From positions 37,006 to 101,005 of the forward strand of contig JBKHYJ010000063.1 in NCBI GenBank assembly GCA_046565505.1: a DNA stretch of 64,000 bases, given 5' to 3'. Below the pieces are notes generated by a model that searched no databases, was not told the origin of the DNA, and saw nothing but the letters and a program-made list of their open reading frames with translations. Position 1 is the first letter of the stretch. Each line of letters opens with the position of its first letter. The translations under genes were made by a program, and so were the position numbers. Source of the DNA: JBKHYJ01 sp046565505. Lineage in GTDB: Bacteria; Acidobacteriota; Blastocatellia; UBA7656. Below are positions 33,279 to 40,537 of the stretch, one piece after another.

Positions 33279-34379
33279 CTAGTCGTACTTTCTTTCGCGC
33301 TTATAAAAAGGCATCTCGACGACGCGCGCGGGCACCTGCCGCCCCCGCACGACGACGAAGAACTCCGTGCCTGCCGCAGTATGCTCTATGGGGAGGTAGA
33401 CCATGCCTATGTTCTTCTTGAGGTATGGCGCCGGGCTCCCGGACGCGACCGTGCCGACTTCCTTGCCGCCTACGACGACCGCGTAGCCGTCGCGGGCCGG
33501 GGCGCGGTCCAGGACCTCAAACCCGACGAGCCTGCGCCGCAGCCCTTCGCCCTTTTGCTGCTGAAGCGCGGGGCGGCCGACGAAGTCGCCCTTGCCCAAC
33601 TTCACCACCCAGCCGAGCCCCGCTTCGAGCGGCGTGGTCGTCAGGTCCATGTCATGGCCCCAGAGCCTGTAGCCCGCCTCAAGCCTCAGCGTGTTGCGCG
33701 CCGCGAGCCCGCACGGGAGTAGCCCGTGTTCGTGGCCCGTTACTAAGATTCGGTTCCAGAGGTGGCGCGCGTCGTTCGCGTCGCAAAGTATCTCGAACCC
33801 GTCCTCGCCGGTGTACCCCGTCCGCGACACCCTGCACTCCACCCCATCGACCGAAACCGACTGCGACCAGTAGTAGGGCACGCGGTCGAGCATGTGGTCC
33901 GCGAGATTTTGCAGTATTCGCTCGGACCGCGGCCCTTGCAGCGCCAGCAGGGCGAAGGCCGCGCTCGTGTCGTTCACGTCAACCCTCCGCGAGCCCGCGT
34001 GGTTCTTCAGCCATGCGTAATCGGCCTCTATGCCCGAAGCGTTGACTATGAGCAGGAAGTATTCCGAGTTGATGCGGTAGACGAGCAGGTCGTCGATGAC
34101 GCCGCCGCTTTCGTTCGTGAAGATCGAATACTGAGCCTGGTTATCTTGCAGCTTGGAGGCGTCGTTGGTGGTGACGAACTGCACCAGGTCCAAAGCGTCC
34201 GGGCCGGTCACCTCTATCTCACCCATGTGAGAAACGTCGAATAAGCCGGCGGCCTCGCGGACGGCCATGTGCTCCTGTATGGGGCCGCTGTATTGAACGG
34301 GCATCTCCCACCCGACGAAATCAACCATGCGGCCGCCGAGCTGGACGTGTGATTCGTAAAGCGGTGTGCGCTTGAGCAT
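33279..34379 (-). CDS. gcvT: Glycine cleavage system T protein (aminomethyltransferase)
   Basis: 366 residues. Signatures: TPLYESHVQLGGRMVDF.GWEMPVQY at the N-terminus, FDVSHMGE, SRTGYTGEDGFEI and LRLEAGYRLWGHDM. It transfers the methylene carbon to tetrahydrofolate and releases ammonia. First gene of the gcv operon; AGAGGAA precedes ATG 34379. Upstream DNA was checked for a glycine riboswitch in the minus orientation and none was recognisable. Confidence 0.97.
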   Translation of the reverse strand: MLKRTPLYESHVQLGGRMVDFVGWEMPVQYSGPIQEHMAVREAAGLFDVSHMGEIEVTGPDALDLVQFVTTNDASKLQDNQAQYSIFTNESGGVIDDLLVYRINSEYFLLIVNASGIEADYAWLKNHAGSRRVDVNDTSAAFALLALQGPRSERILQNLADHMLDRVPYYWSQSVSVDGVECRVSRTGYTGEDGFEILCDANDARHLWNRILVTGHEHGLLPCGLAARNTLRLEAGYRLWGHDMDLTTTPLEAGLGWVVKLGKGDFVGRPALQQQKGEGLRRRLVGFEVLDRAPARDGYAVVVGGKEVGTVASGSPAPYLKKNIGMVYLPIEHTAAGTEFFVVVRGRQVPARVVEMPFYKRERKYD

Positions 34380-34783
34380 CGCGGTTCCTCTGCGGACATC
34401 AGATGCCGGGGTTTATACGTCAGTTTCAGAAGCTTAAATGGCCCCGTCAGACCCGGACTCCGGCATTCAATCTACACTATCGAGATTAACCACACAGAAG
34501 AGAACTGGCAAGCTAACATGCTCGATTTTGCCCAGTCAAGCTTCGCCCGGTTGCGGGCCTCGCGCGCACATGCCGGCGCTGAAGACGGGGCGCCCCCGCG
34601 GTGCGCCCGCGGGTTTTTTCCCCCGGCTTCCCGCTGTTTTTCCGCGCGGAGATGTGGCCTTCGCGGGGCGGGCGATCAGGCATTAAGCGGTTTTCGCTCG
34701 CTTGCGCGCCCGCACTCGTTATGGGAAACTTTCAAGCTTGCGACCGCGAGAGCGTCTCGACCTATTTCACCCAGAGATTCGCA
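34380..34783. other. Divergent intergenic region of gcvT and lpxD with a leader attenuator
   Basis: 404 nt. A complete intrinsic terminator lies at 34595-34619 on the plus strand, 165 nt before lpxD, with an overlapping alternative stem. The short reading frames present (for example 34438-34686) show no coding character. Confidence 0.5.
34588..34619 (+). terminator. Terminator with overlapping alternative hairpin in the lpxD leader
   Basis: CCCGCGG (34595-34601) and CCGCGGG (34607-34613) form a stem with a 5-nt loop, followed by six T. GGGCGC (34588-34593) can instead pair with GCGCCC (34603-34608), which would break the terminator stem. It is on the strand of lpxD with no gene before it. 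Confidence 0.7.
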
Positions 34784-35824
34784 ATGCGCACGTTAGCCGA
34801 GCTGGCCCAAATCATCAAAGCCGATTTGATCGGCGACCCCCGCGCCGTGGTGCTGCGCGCGCAGGCCTTTGAATCGGCCGGCGAAGGCGACGTGACTTTG
34901 GCCGCCGACGCGCGGTTTCGGGCGCGCGTAGGAGAGTCGGCCGCGACCGCCATAATTGTCGCCGCGGGTATAGAGGACTCGCCCCGCAACCTGCTAGTCG
35001 CGGCGAATCCGAAGCTCGCTTTCGCGCGCGCCATTGAGGCTCTCCATGCGCGCGCCTACGTTCCGCTGGGCGTGAGCGGCGACTTGGTAGCGGGCGAAGG
35101 GACCGTGATGGGCGCGGGCCTTTCGGTCCACCCGCGCGTCACTATCGGGCGCAATTCGAGAATCGGCGACCGCGTCACGATCCATGCCGGAGCCGTCATA
35201 GGCAATGACTGCCGCGTCGGGGACGACACCGTCATCCATGCCAACGTTTCAATTTACGACGCGTGTGAGATAGGCAACCGTGTCGTCATTCATGCCGGCA
35301 CGGTGATCGGGGCGGACGGATTCGGATTCGTGCCGGACGAGGATGGCCGCCAGGTAAAGCTGCTGCAACTCGGGCGCGTGAGGGTTGAAGACGATTGCGA
35401 GATAGGCGCCAATTGCGCGATAGACCGCGGCGGCTTCGGCGACACGGTCATCAGGCGCGGGGTGAAGCTGGATAACCTCATTCAAGTGGGCCACAACTGC
35501 GACATAGGCGAAGACAGCGTCGTGGCCGCCCTGACGGGGTTTTCGGGCGGCACTCGCGTGGGCCGCGGCTGTGTCATCGCGGGTCAGGTAGGCACGAACC
35601 AGCACGTCACTATAGGCGATGGGGTCACCGTCACCGGGCAAGCGGGCGTCACTAAAAACGTCCGCGCGGGCTCGGTCGTGGCCGGGACGCCGGCGCGGGA
35701 CTACAATGCGTGGCGCCGCTCGCAAGTGCTATACTCAAACCTCCCAGGGTTCGCGGAGCGCTTGAGGGAATTAGAGGTAATCATTCAGCGCGCGGGGCTG
35801 AGTGCGGGGCCAACTGAGTCATAG
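34784..35824 (+). CDS. lpxD: UDP-3-O-acylglucosamine N-acyltransferase
   Basis: 346 residues from ATG 34784, the normal LpxD length; the frame extends to 34601 but that part is not family-like. An N-terminal domain (about 1-95) precedes left-handed hexapeptide repeats (about 100-300), with IGADGFGFV and the catalytic His in LIQVGHNCDIGE. It N-acylates UDP-3-O-acyl-glucosamine, third step of lipid A synthesis, in the cytoplasm. First gene of lpxD-fabZ-lpxA-lpxI. A possible attenuator precedes it. Confidence 0.97.
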   Translation: MRTLAELAQIIKADLIGDPRAVVLRAQAFESAGEGDVTLAADARFRARVGESAATAIIVAAGIEDSPRNLLVAANPKLAFARAIEALHARAYVPLGVSGDLVAGEGTVMGAGLSVHPRVTIGRNSRIGDRVTIHAGAVIGNDCRVGDDTVIHANVSIYDACEIGNRVVIHAGTVIGADGFGFVPDEDGRQVKLLQLGRVRVEDDCEIGANCAIDRGGFGDTVIRRGVKLDNLIQVGHNCDIGEDSVVAALTGFSGGTRVGRGCVIAGQVGTNQHVTIGDGVTVTGQAGVTKNVRAGSVVAGTPARDYNAWRRSQVLYSNLPGFAERLRELEVIIQRAGLSAGPTES

Positions 35825-36002
35825 CGGTTGACGGGCGCGCCGCGTCTTCATTCATGACCGGGAGGCGACAGTGGGCGCGGAAACGATCGGGCGGTCAGTA
35901 TCGGGCGGGCTGTGCGCGCCGCCTCTTTTATGCCCGCGCCTCTGATTACCTGCCATAGAGAGATTCGGGCCGCGGGCGTCACAACGATTTGGTAAGGAGG
36001 TT

Positions 36003-36500
36003 ATGGAGACACAACTCGACATAACACAGATTCAGGCGATCCTCCCGCACCGGTACCCGTTCCTGCTCGTCGACCGCATCGTCGAATACGAGCCGCACAA
36101 GCGGGTCGTCGGCATAAAGAACGTGACGCTCAACGAGCCTTTCTTCGCGGGACATTTCCCCGGCGCGCCCGTCATGCCCGGCGTGCTGATAATAGAGGCG
36201 ATGGCGCAGACGGCCGGCGTCCTGATGCTCGCGAGCCTGCCCGACAGGGAGACGAAGCTCGTATTCTTCACGGGGATCGACGGCGCGAAATTCCGTAGGC
36301 CGGTCGTGCCCGGCGACCAGCTACGCCTGGAACTCCGCGTGCTCCGTTTGCGGCCCCGCTACATCAGGCTCCGCGGCGAAGCCTACGTCGAAGGCCAGCT
36401 CGTGGCCGAGGCCGAGATTGCCTCCTCGCTCGTCGAGCGAAGCATGGTCGAGCGCGGCGACCAGATCAATCACGCGGCTTTCGTCCCTGTCGAAAAGTAG
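36003..36500 (+). CDS. fabZ: 3-hydroxyacyl-ACP dehydratase
   Basis: 165 residues. HRYPFLLVDRI at the N-terminus and the hotdog-fold active site HFPGAPVMPGVLIIEAMAQ, with catalytic His and Glu. It dehydrates 3-hydroxyacyl-ACP in fatty acid synthesis and competes with LpxA and LpxD for the same acyl pool, which explains its place between lpxD and lpxA. AAGGAGG ends only 2 nt before ATG 36003, closer than optimal. It ends 19 nt before lpxA. Confidence 0.97.
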   Translation: METQLDITQIQAILPHRYPFLLVDRIVEYEPHKRVVGIKNVTLNEPFFAGHFPGAPVMPGVLIIEAMAQTAGVLMLASLPDRETKLVFFTGIDGAKFRRPVVPGDQLRLELRVLRLRPRYIRLRGEAYVEGQLVAEAEIASSLVERSMVERGDQINHAAFVPVEK

Positions 36501-36519
36501 TCGCGAGGAGCGCCGCCAA

Positions 36520-37293
36520 GTGTCTATTCATCCCACAGCGATCATCAGCCCGAAGGCTGAAATCGGGCGCAACGTGGCGATAGGTCCTTACTCGATCATC
36601 GGCGATGACGTGATTCTGCACGACGACGTGAGGGTCGCCAGCCACTGCGTGATCGAGGGGCCGTCGGAATTCGGCCGGGCCTCAATCTTCTTCCCCTTCG
36701 TGTCGGCCGGCCAGGTCCCGCACGACCTGAAATATCATGGCGAGCGCAGCCGGCTCCGCGCGGGCGAGCGGAACACGTTTCGCGAATTCACCACGCTGCA
36801 CAGGGGCACGGAGGGCGGCGGCAACCTGACCGAGATCGGCTCCGACAACCTCTTCATGGCCCAGTCTCACGTTGCGCACGATTGCCGCATCGGCGACCAC
36901 GTCATATTCGCCAATGGCGCGTCTCTCGCCGGCCACGTGACCGTGGAAGATTACGCCACGCTCGGCGCGTACGCGGGCATTCACCAGTTCTGCCGCGTGG
37001 CGAGGCATGCGTTCATCGGCGCGTTCTCCGTCGTAGTCAAAGACGCCCTCCCCTACGCGCGCACGGTCGGAAACCATGCTCGCTGCTTCGGCCAAAACAC
37101 GCTGGGGCTGCGCCGCCGCGGCTTCTCCCAGGATGAGATAAGCCGCATCTCGCATGCGTTCCGGCTGCTGCTCGCCGCCAAGCTCAACACCTCGCAGGCG
37201 GTCGAAAGGATCAAGCGGGAGCTGGGCGGCTGGCCCGAGATCGATTACCTCATTGAATTCATAGAAAGCTCTGAACGAGGAGTGACGAAATAG
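36520..37293 (+). CDS. lpxA: UDP-N-acetylglucosamine O-acyltransferase
   Basis: 257 residues with a GTG start at 36520, GAGGAG about 11 nt upstream; this gives the usual VSIHPTAIISPKAEIG start and family length. Hexapeptide beta-helix with the catalytic His in AQSHVAHDCRIGDH, and a C-terminal helical part (NTLGLRRRGFSQDEISRI). First step of lipid A synthesis: 3-O-acylation of UDP-GlcNAc using acyl-ACP. It starts 19 nt after fabZ. Confidence 0.97.
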   Translation: MSIHPTAIISPKAEIGRNVAIGPYSIIGDDVILHDDVRVASHCVIEGPSEFGRASIFFPFVSAGQVPHDLKYHGERSRLRAGERNTFREFTTLHRGTEGGGNLTEIGSDNLFMAQSHVAHDCRIGDHVIFANGASLAGHVTVEDYATLGAYAGIHQFCRVARHAFIGAFSVVVKDALPYARTVGNHARCFGQNTLGLRRRGFSQDEISRISHAFRLLLAAKLNTSQAVERIKRELGGWPEIDYLIEFIESSERGVTK

Positions 37294-37366
37294 GGGCCGC
37301 GGTCGGATCGCCTCGGGTTCCGTTCTTTTGATCCCCGGCGCCCGACGCCCCGCCGCGCAACTTGTT

Positions 37367-38173
37367 ATGAAGTACGGACTGATAGCAGGCAACGGGCGCT
37401 TTCCCTTCCTGGTCCTCGAAGGCGCGCGCGCGCGCGGCGTCGAGATGGTCGTCGCCGCGATTAAGGAAGAGACCGCCCCGGAGATAGGGCGGCTGGCGGC
37501 GAGGGTCGAGTGGGTAGGCGTCGGGCAACTCGGCCGCCTCATCCGGTACTTCAAGCGCGAACGGGTGACGCATGCGATCATGGCCGGGCAGGTGAAGCAT
37601 CACCAGATTTTTCGGCTCAACGCGCTGCCGGACCTGCGCATGGTGCGAATGCTGGCGCGCCTGTCTACGAAGAACACGGACAGCCTCATCGGTGCGGTGG
37701 CCGACGAGCTTGCGCGCGAGGGCATAACACTGGTCGATTCGACTATGTTCCTCGGCCGGTTCCTCGCCCCCGGTGGCACGCTCACGCGGCGAGCGCTCAC
37801 CAGGGAGGAGGCCGCCGACGTGGACTACGGCCTCGGCGTCGCGCGCGACCTCGCGCGCCTTGACCTCGGGCAGACTATCGCCGTCAAAGACCGCGCGGTC
37901 GTGGCGCTCGAAGCGATGGAGGGCACGGACGCCGTGATAATTCGCGCGGGCGAAATCACTCATGGCCGCCCATTCGTCGTGGTCAAAGTGGCAAAGCCCG
38001 GCCAAGACATGCGATTCGACGTCCCAGTGATAGGCGTGCCCACCATCGAGACCATGAAAGGCGCGGGCGCGACCGCCATTCGTATAACCGCCGGCAAGAC
38101 GCTGCTGTTCGACAGGGAAGAATTAATCTCGCTCGCCGACCGTTACGGAATTTCCGTAGTCGGCGGGCAGTAG
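37367..38173 (+). CDS. lpxI: UDP-2,3-diacylglucosamine pyrophosphatase LpxI
   Basis: 268 residues from ATG 37367. N-terminal GLIAGNGRFPFLV, MAGQVKH, the STKNTDSLIGAVADELA segment and the C-terminal RFDVPVIGVPTIETMKGAGAT are the DUF1009/LpxI signatures. It makes lipid X from UDP-2,3-diacylglucosamine in species that lack LpxH. Last recognised lipid A gene of the cluster; lpxB and lpxC are not in the window. Confidence 0.95.
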   Translation: MKYGLIAGNGRFPFLVLEGARARGVEMVVAAIKEETAPEIGRLAARVEWVGVGQLGRLIRYFKRERVTHAIMAGQVKHHQIFRLNALPDLRMVRMLARLSTKNTDSLIGAVADELAREGITLVDSTMFLGRFLAPGGTLTRRALTREEAADVDYGLGVARDLARLDLGQTIAVKDRAVVALEAMEGTDAVIIRAGEITHGRPFVVVKVAKPGQDMRFDVPVIGVPTIETMKGAGATAIRITAGKTLLFDREELISLADRYGISVVGGQ

Positions 38174-38325
38174 CCCCCCGGGGCGAACGCCGGCGTCAAT
38201 CTAGCTTCAGACACGCCCGCGTCTAATCAGCGCGCCCGCCTCAGGGTCGATAACTACACACTGCCCACCGAGGGCCCGCTGTGGTAAACTGATGGAAAAT
38301 TAGCGCCGCCGAGAGCAAAAGGAAG

Positions 38326-39024
38326 ATGATTAGAAACAACCAGAACGAGTTTGATCCCGAGAGTGCCATAATAGATGCGGATTTGCTGGTCAAGTATCGT
38401 ATGGTCAACCGCGCTATAGAGACACTGGAGCGCGCCATCGACAGCGCGCCGCGCCACATCGGGTTACGGGAAAAGCTCCGAGAGATATTGATTGACGCGG
38501 GCAAGCGCGACCAGGCCGCTCAGCATTGCCTCGCGCTCGCCAGCCTGCACATCTCCGCGGGCGACCTTGAAAGGGCTAATGAGCGGTTGCTCGAAGCCAA
38601 GCGGCTAGACCCGAGGGTGTCGGTCACCGGGCAACTGAGGGACGCGCGCCGCACGGAGCCCGCGCCTACCCGCACTCAGAAGATACTGACGGGCAACCTC
38701 GCGGACGTTAATCTTTTCGACATCATCCAGATAATAGAGAACAGCAAACTGGGCGGCGTGCTGCTTGTGACTTCGTCGGCGGCGAACGGGGAGATACATT
38801 TTGAAGAGGGGCTGGTCGTCGGCGCTAAATCCGGGCCCGACGAGGGGAGGAAGGCGCTCAGTGAGCTTGCGGGCGCGGTCGATGGCTCCTTTGAATTCGA
38901 GAAGACCAACGCCGTATACGAGCGCACGATTCAGACGACGAGCAACACCGCGCTCATACTCGACCTGCTGCGCGCTAAGGACGAAGAAGATCACGGGCTG
39001 GGCGCGCTGGATTCTTACCACTAA
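38326..39024 (+). CDS. DUF4388 (PATAN-type) protein with helical N-terminal repeats
   Basis: 232 residues. About 1-110 form TPR-like helices (RMVNRAIETLERAIDSAPRH, QAAQHCLALASLHISAGDLERA). About 120-215 is a DUF4388 domain: LTGNLADVNLFDIIQIIENSKLGGVLLV, GEIHFEEGLVVGA, and LSELAGAVDGSFEFEK. DUF4388 modules appear in signalling proteins of Deltaproteobacteria, cyanobacteria and Acidobacteria, often with response regulators. Cytoplasmic, role unknown. It is about 150 nt after lpxI and ends just before the bidirectional terminator. Confidence 0.85.
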   Translation: MIRNNQNEFDPESAIIDADLLVKYRMVNRAIETLERAIDSAPRHIGLREKLREILIDAGKRDQAAQHCLALASLHISAGDLERANERLLEAKRLDPRVSVTGQLRDARRTEPAPTRTQKILTGNLADVNLFDIIQIIENSKLGGVLLVTSSAANGEIHFEEGLVVGAKSGPDEGRKALSELAGAVDGSFEFEKTNAVYERTIQTTSNTALILDLLRAKDEEDHGLGALDSYH

Positions 39025-39029
39025 AAGCA

Positions 39030-39078
39030 AAGAGGCGGACGGCCCGGAACGAATTTAGCCCCGGGCCATCCGCCTCTT
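39030..39078. terminator. Bidirectional terminator between the lpx and bam clusters
   Basis: 18-bp stem starting AAGAGGCGGA (39030) and ending CCGCCTCTT (39078), with one mismatch and a 13-nt loop. It separates converging genes. Confidence 0.7.
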
Positions 39079-39110
39079 GATCCCCGCCTTTTTGCGGCGG
39101 CCGCTACCGC

Positions 39111-39743
39111 TCAGGGCTTAGCAGGCGCGGCGGGCGCCCCCGTCGTCACAGGGTTTGCTTTGTTATATTCGTTAATGAAATCCTGCGTCACGTCCGAGCG
39201 CGGGTCGAACCACAGGACGCCGCCCGCCTGGTCGGCGTTCGCCAGGTCGATCAGCAGCACGATGCCCTTTTTGGCCGTGTACTGTTCGGCGAACTTGATG
39301 AGCTTGCCGCTGATCGGCTCGAACGCCCTTTGCTTCGCCCTGTTGCCATCCGCCTGGAGGTCTTCGCCCTTGCGCTGGTATTCGCGCTTCATGCCCTCTA
39401 GCTGCTCGGTCATCTCCGCAGACTTGGCCGCCGACAGCGCCGAGCCCTGAGTTTTCAGCGTGTTCTCTAGCGCGTTTATGCGGTCGGCCAGGCTCTGAAC
39501 CTCTTTTATGCGAGGCTCGAACTGGCGGTTAAGGGCGTCCATCTTCGATTTGAATTCCAACACCTGGTCCTGGAACCTCGCCGTGTCGATCACAGCTATT
39601 TTGCCCTTCGGGAGAAGGGCGGGGGCCGCGCCCGCCTGCGGGGTTGCTGCCGCGGCAGTCCCGTTCGCCGGCTGCTGCGCGGAGGCCTGCGCAGTGAAGC
39701 CCAACATCGCGACGGTCACTACTGCTAACTTGATTAACCTCAT
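39111..39743 (-). CDS. OmpH/Skp-family periplasmic chaperone (copy 1)
   Basis: 210 residues. Signal peptide about 1-22 (ending ASAQ), an Ala/Pro linker, then KIAVIDTARFQDQVLEF and long charged helices (about 70-150) that form the Skp coiled-coil arms, then IVLLIDLANADQ and a C-terminal FINEYNKANP. Skp holds unfolded outer-membrane proteins for BamA. It lies 24 nt after the second Skp gene, which it matches in plan (IDLANAD/IDLSRAA, FDPRSDVTQDF/WNPGTDVTEDF). Confidence 0.93.
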   Translation of the reverse strand: MRLIKLAVVTVAMLGFTAQASAQQPANGTAAAATPQAGAAPALLPKGKIAVIDTARFQDQVLEFKSKMDALNRQFEPRIKEVQSLADRINALENTLKTQGSALSAAKSAEMTEQLEGMKREYQRKGEDLQADGNRAKQRAFEPISGKLIKFAEQYTAKKGIVLLIDLANADQAGGVLWFDPRSDVTQDFINEYNKANPVTTGAPAAPAKP

Positions 39744-39766
39744 CGTTGACTCCTTTCGTCGCGCTA

Positions 39767-40393
39767 TCAGGGTTTCTTCGCGGGGCCTGGCGCAGGCTGG
39801 GGCCTGGGGGCGGAAGCCCCCGGGACCGGGTTCGCTTTGTTGTATTCGGCCACGAAATCTTCAGTCACGTCGGTGCCGGGGTTCCAGTACGCCAGCACGC
39901 CCGACTGGGCCGCGCGCGACAGGTCTATCATAACTGTTATGCCGCGCTGCGCGGAGTAGGTCTGGAGGAACTGGTAGAGCTTGTCGCGTATGGGCTTGGT
40001 CGCGACATCGCTCGTCCTGTTGTACTCCGCCTGAAGGTCCTCGTAGTCGCGCTGGCCGCGCTTCTTCAAATCGTCGTAATTAGCCTGCAACTCCTGAAGC
40101 TTGTCGGCCGTCATCGCCTGCCCCTTGGTCCGCAGGTCGTTCTCCATAGTCTTCAGCTGCGTCTCGACGCCCTGAAGTTTCTGGAAGCGGTCCTTGAATT
40201 GGCCTTCGATCTGTTCGTACTTAACCTTCAGCTCGCCGATGGCGCCCGGGAAAGCGGCCGTGTTTATGACGGCGATCTTGCCGTCGGGCACCGCCGCGCC
40301 CAGACCCGCCTGGGTAGCCTGCTGCGCAGAGGCCGCCGCCGCCATGATTGCCAGGATTACTGCTGCGAGCGCAGCAAACTTGATCTTCACCAT
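39767..40393 (-). CDS. OmpH/Skp-family periplasmic chaperone (copy 2)
   Basis: 208 residues from ATG 40393, with AGGAGC 5 nt upstream; earlier in-frame codons would break the signal peptide. Signal peptide about 1-24 (ending ASAQ). Same fold as its neighbour: KIAVINTAAFPGAIGELKVKYEQ, coiled-coil helices about 50-140, VMIDLSRAAQSG, then FVAEYNKANP. It is adjacent to bamA (145 nt upstream) as in most diderms. Confidence 0.94.
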   Translation of the reverse strand: MVKIKFAALAAVILAIMAAAASAQQATQAGLGAAVPDGKIAVINTAAFPGAIGELKVKYEQIEGQFKDRFQKLQGVETQLKTMENDLRTKGQAMTADKLQELQANYDDLKKRGQRDYEDLQAEYNRTSDVATKPIRDKLYQFLQTYSAQRGITVMIDLSRAAQSGVLAYWNPGTDVTEDFVAEYNKANPVPGASAPRPQPAPGPAKKP

Positions 40394-40537
40394 AACTGCT
40401 CCTGTGTTTTTGAGATTGAGCCAGACCAACGGCATGCGTCAGCCGCTACTTGGAAACATCTGATTATATCAGCGATGAGTGACCAGTGACTAGTGGTAAG
40501 TTTCCAGTCCCGATCACTCACCGTGCGCGGATTGATC

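Noticed and set aside
34380..34600. Glycine riboswitch upstream of gcvT
   Set aside because: No recognisable aptamer core on the minus strand; the hairpins found here lie on the opposite strand toward lpxD.
34438..34686. Small ORF before lpxD
   Set aside because: Overlaps the terminator/attenuator and has no coding bias, start signal or recognisable sequence.
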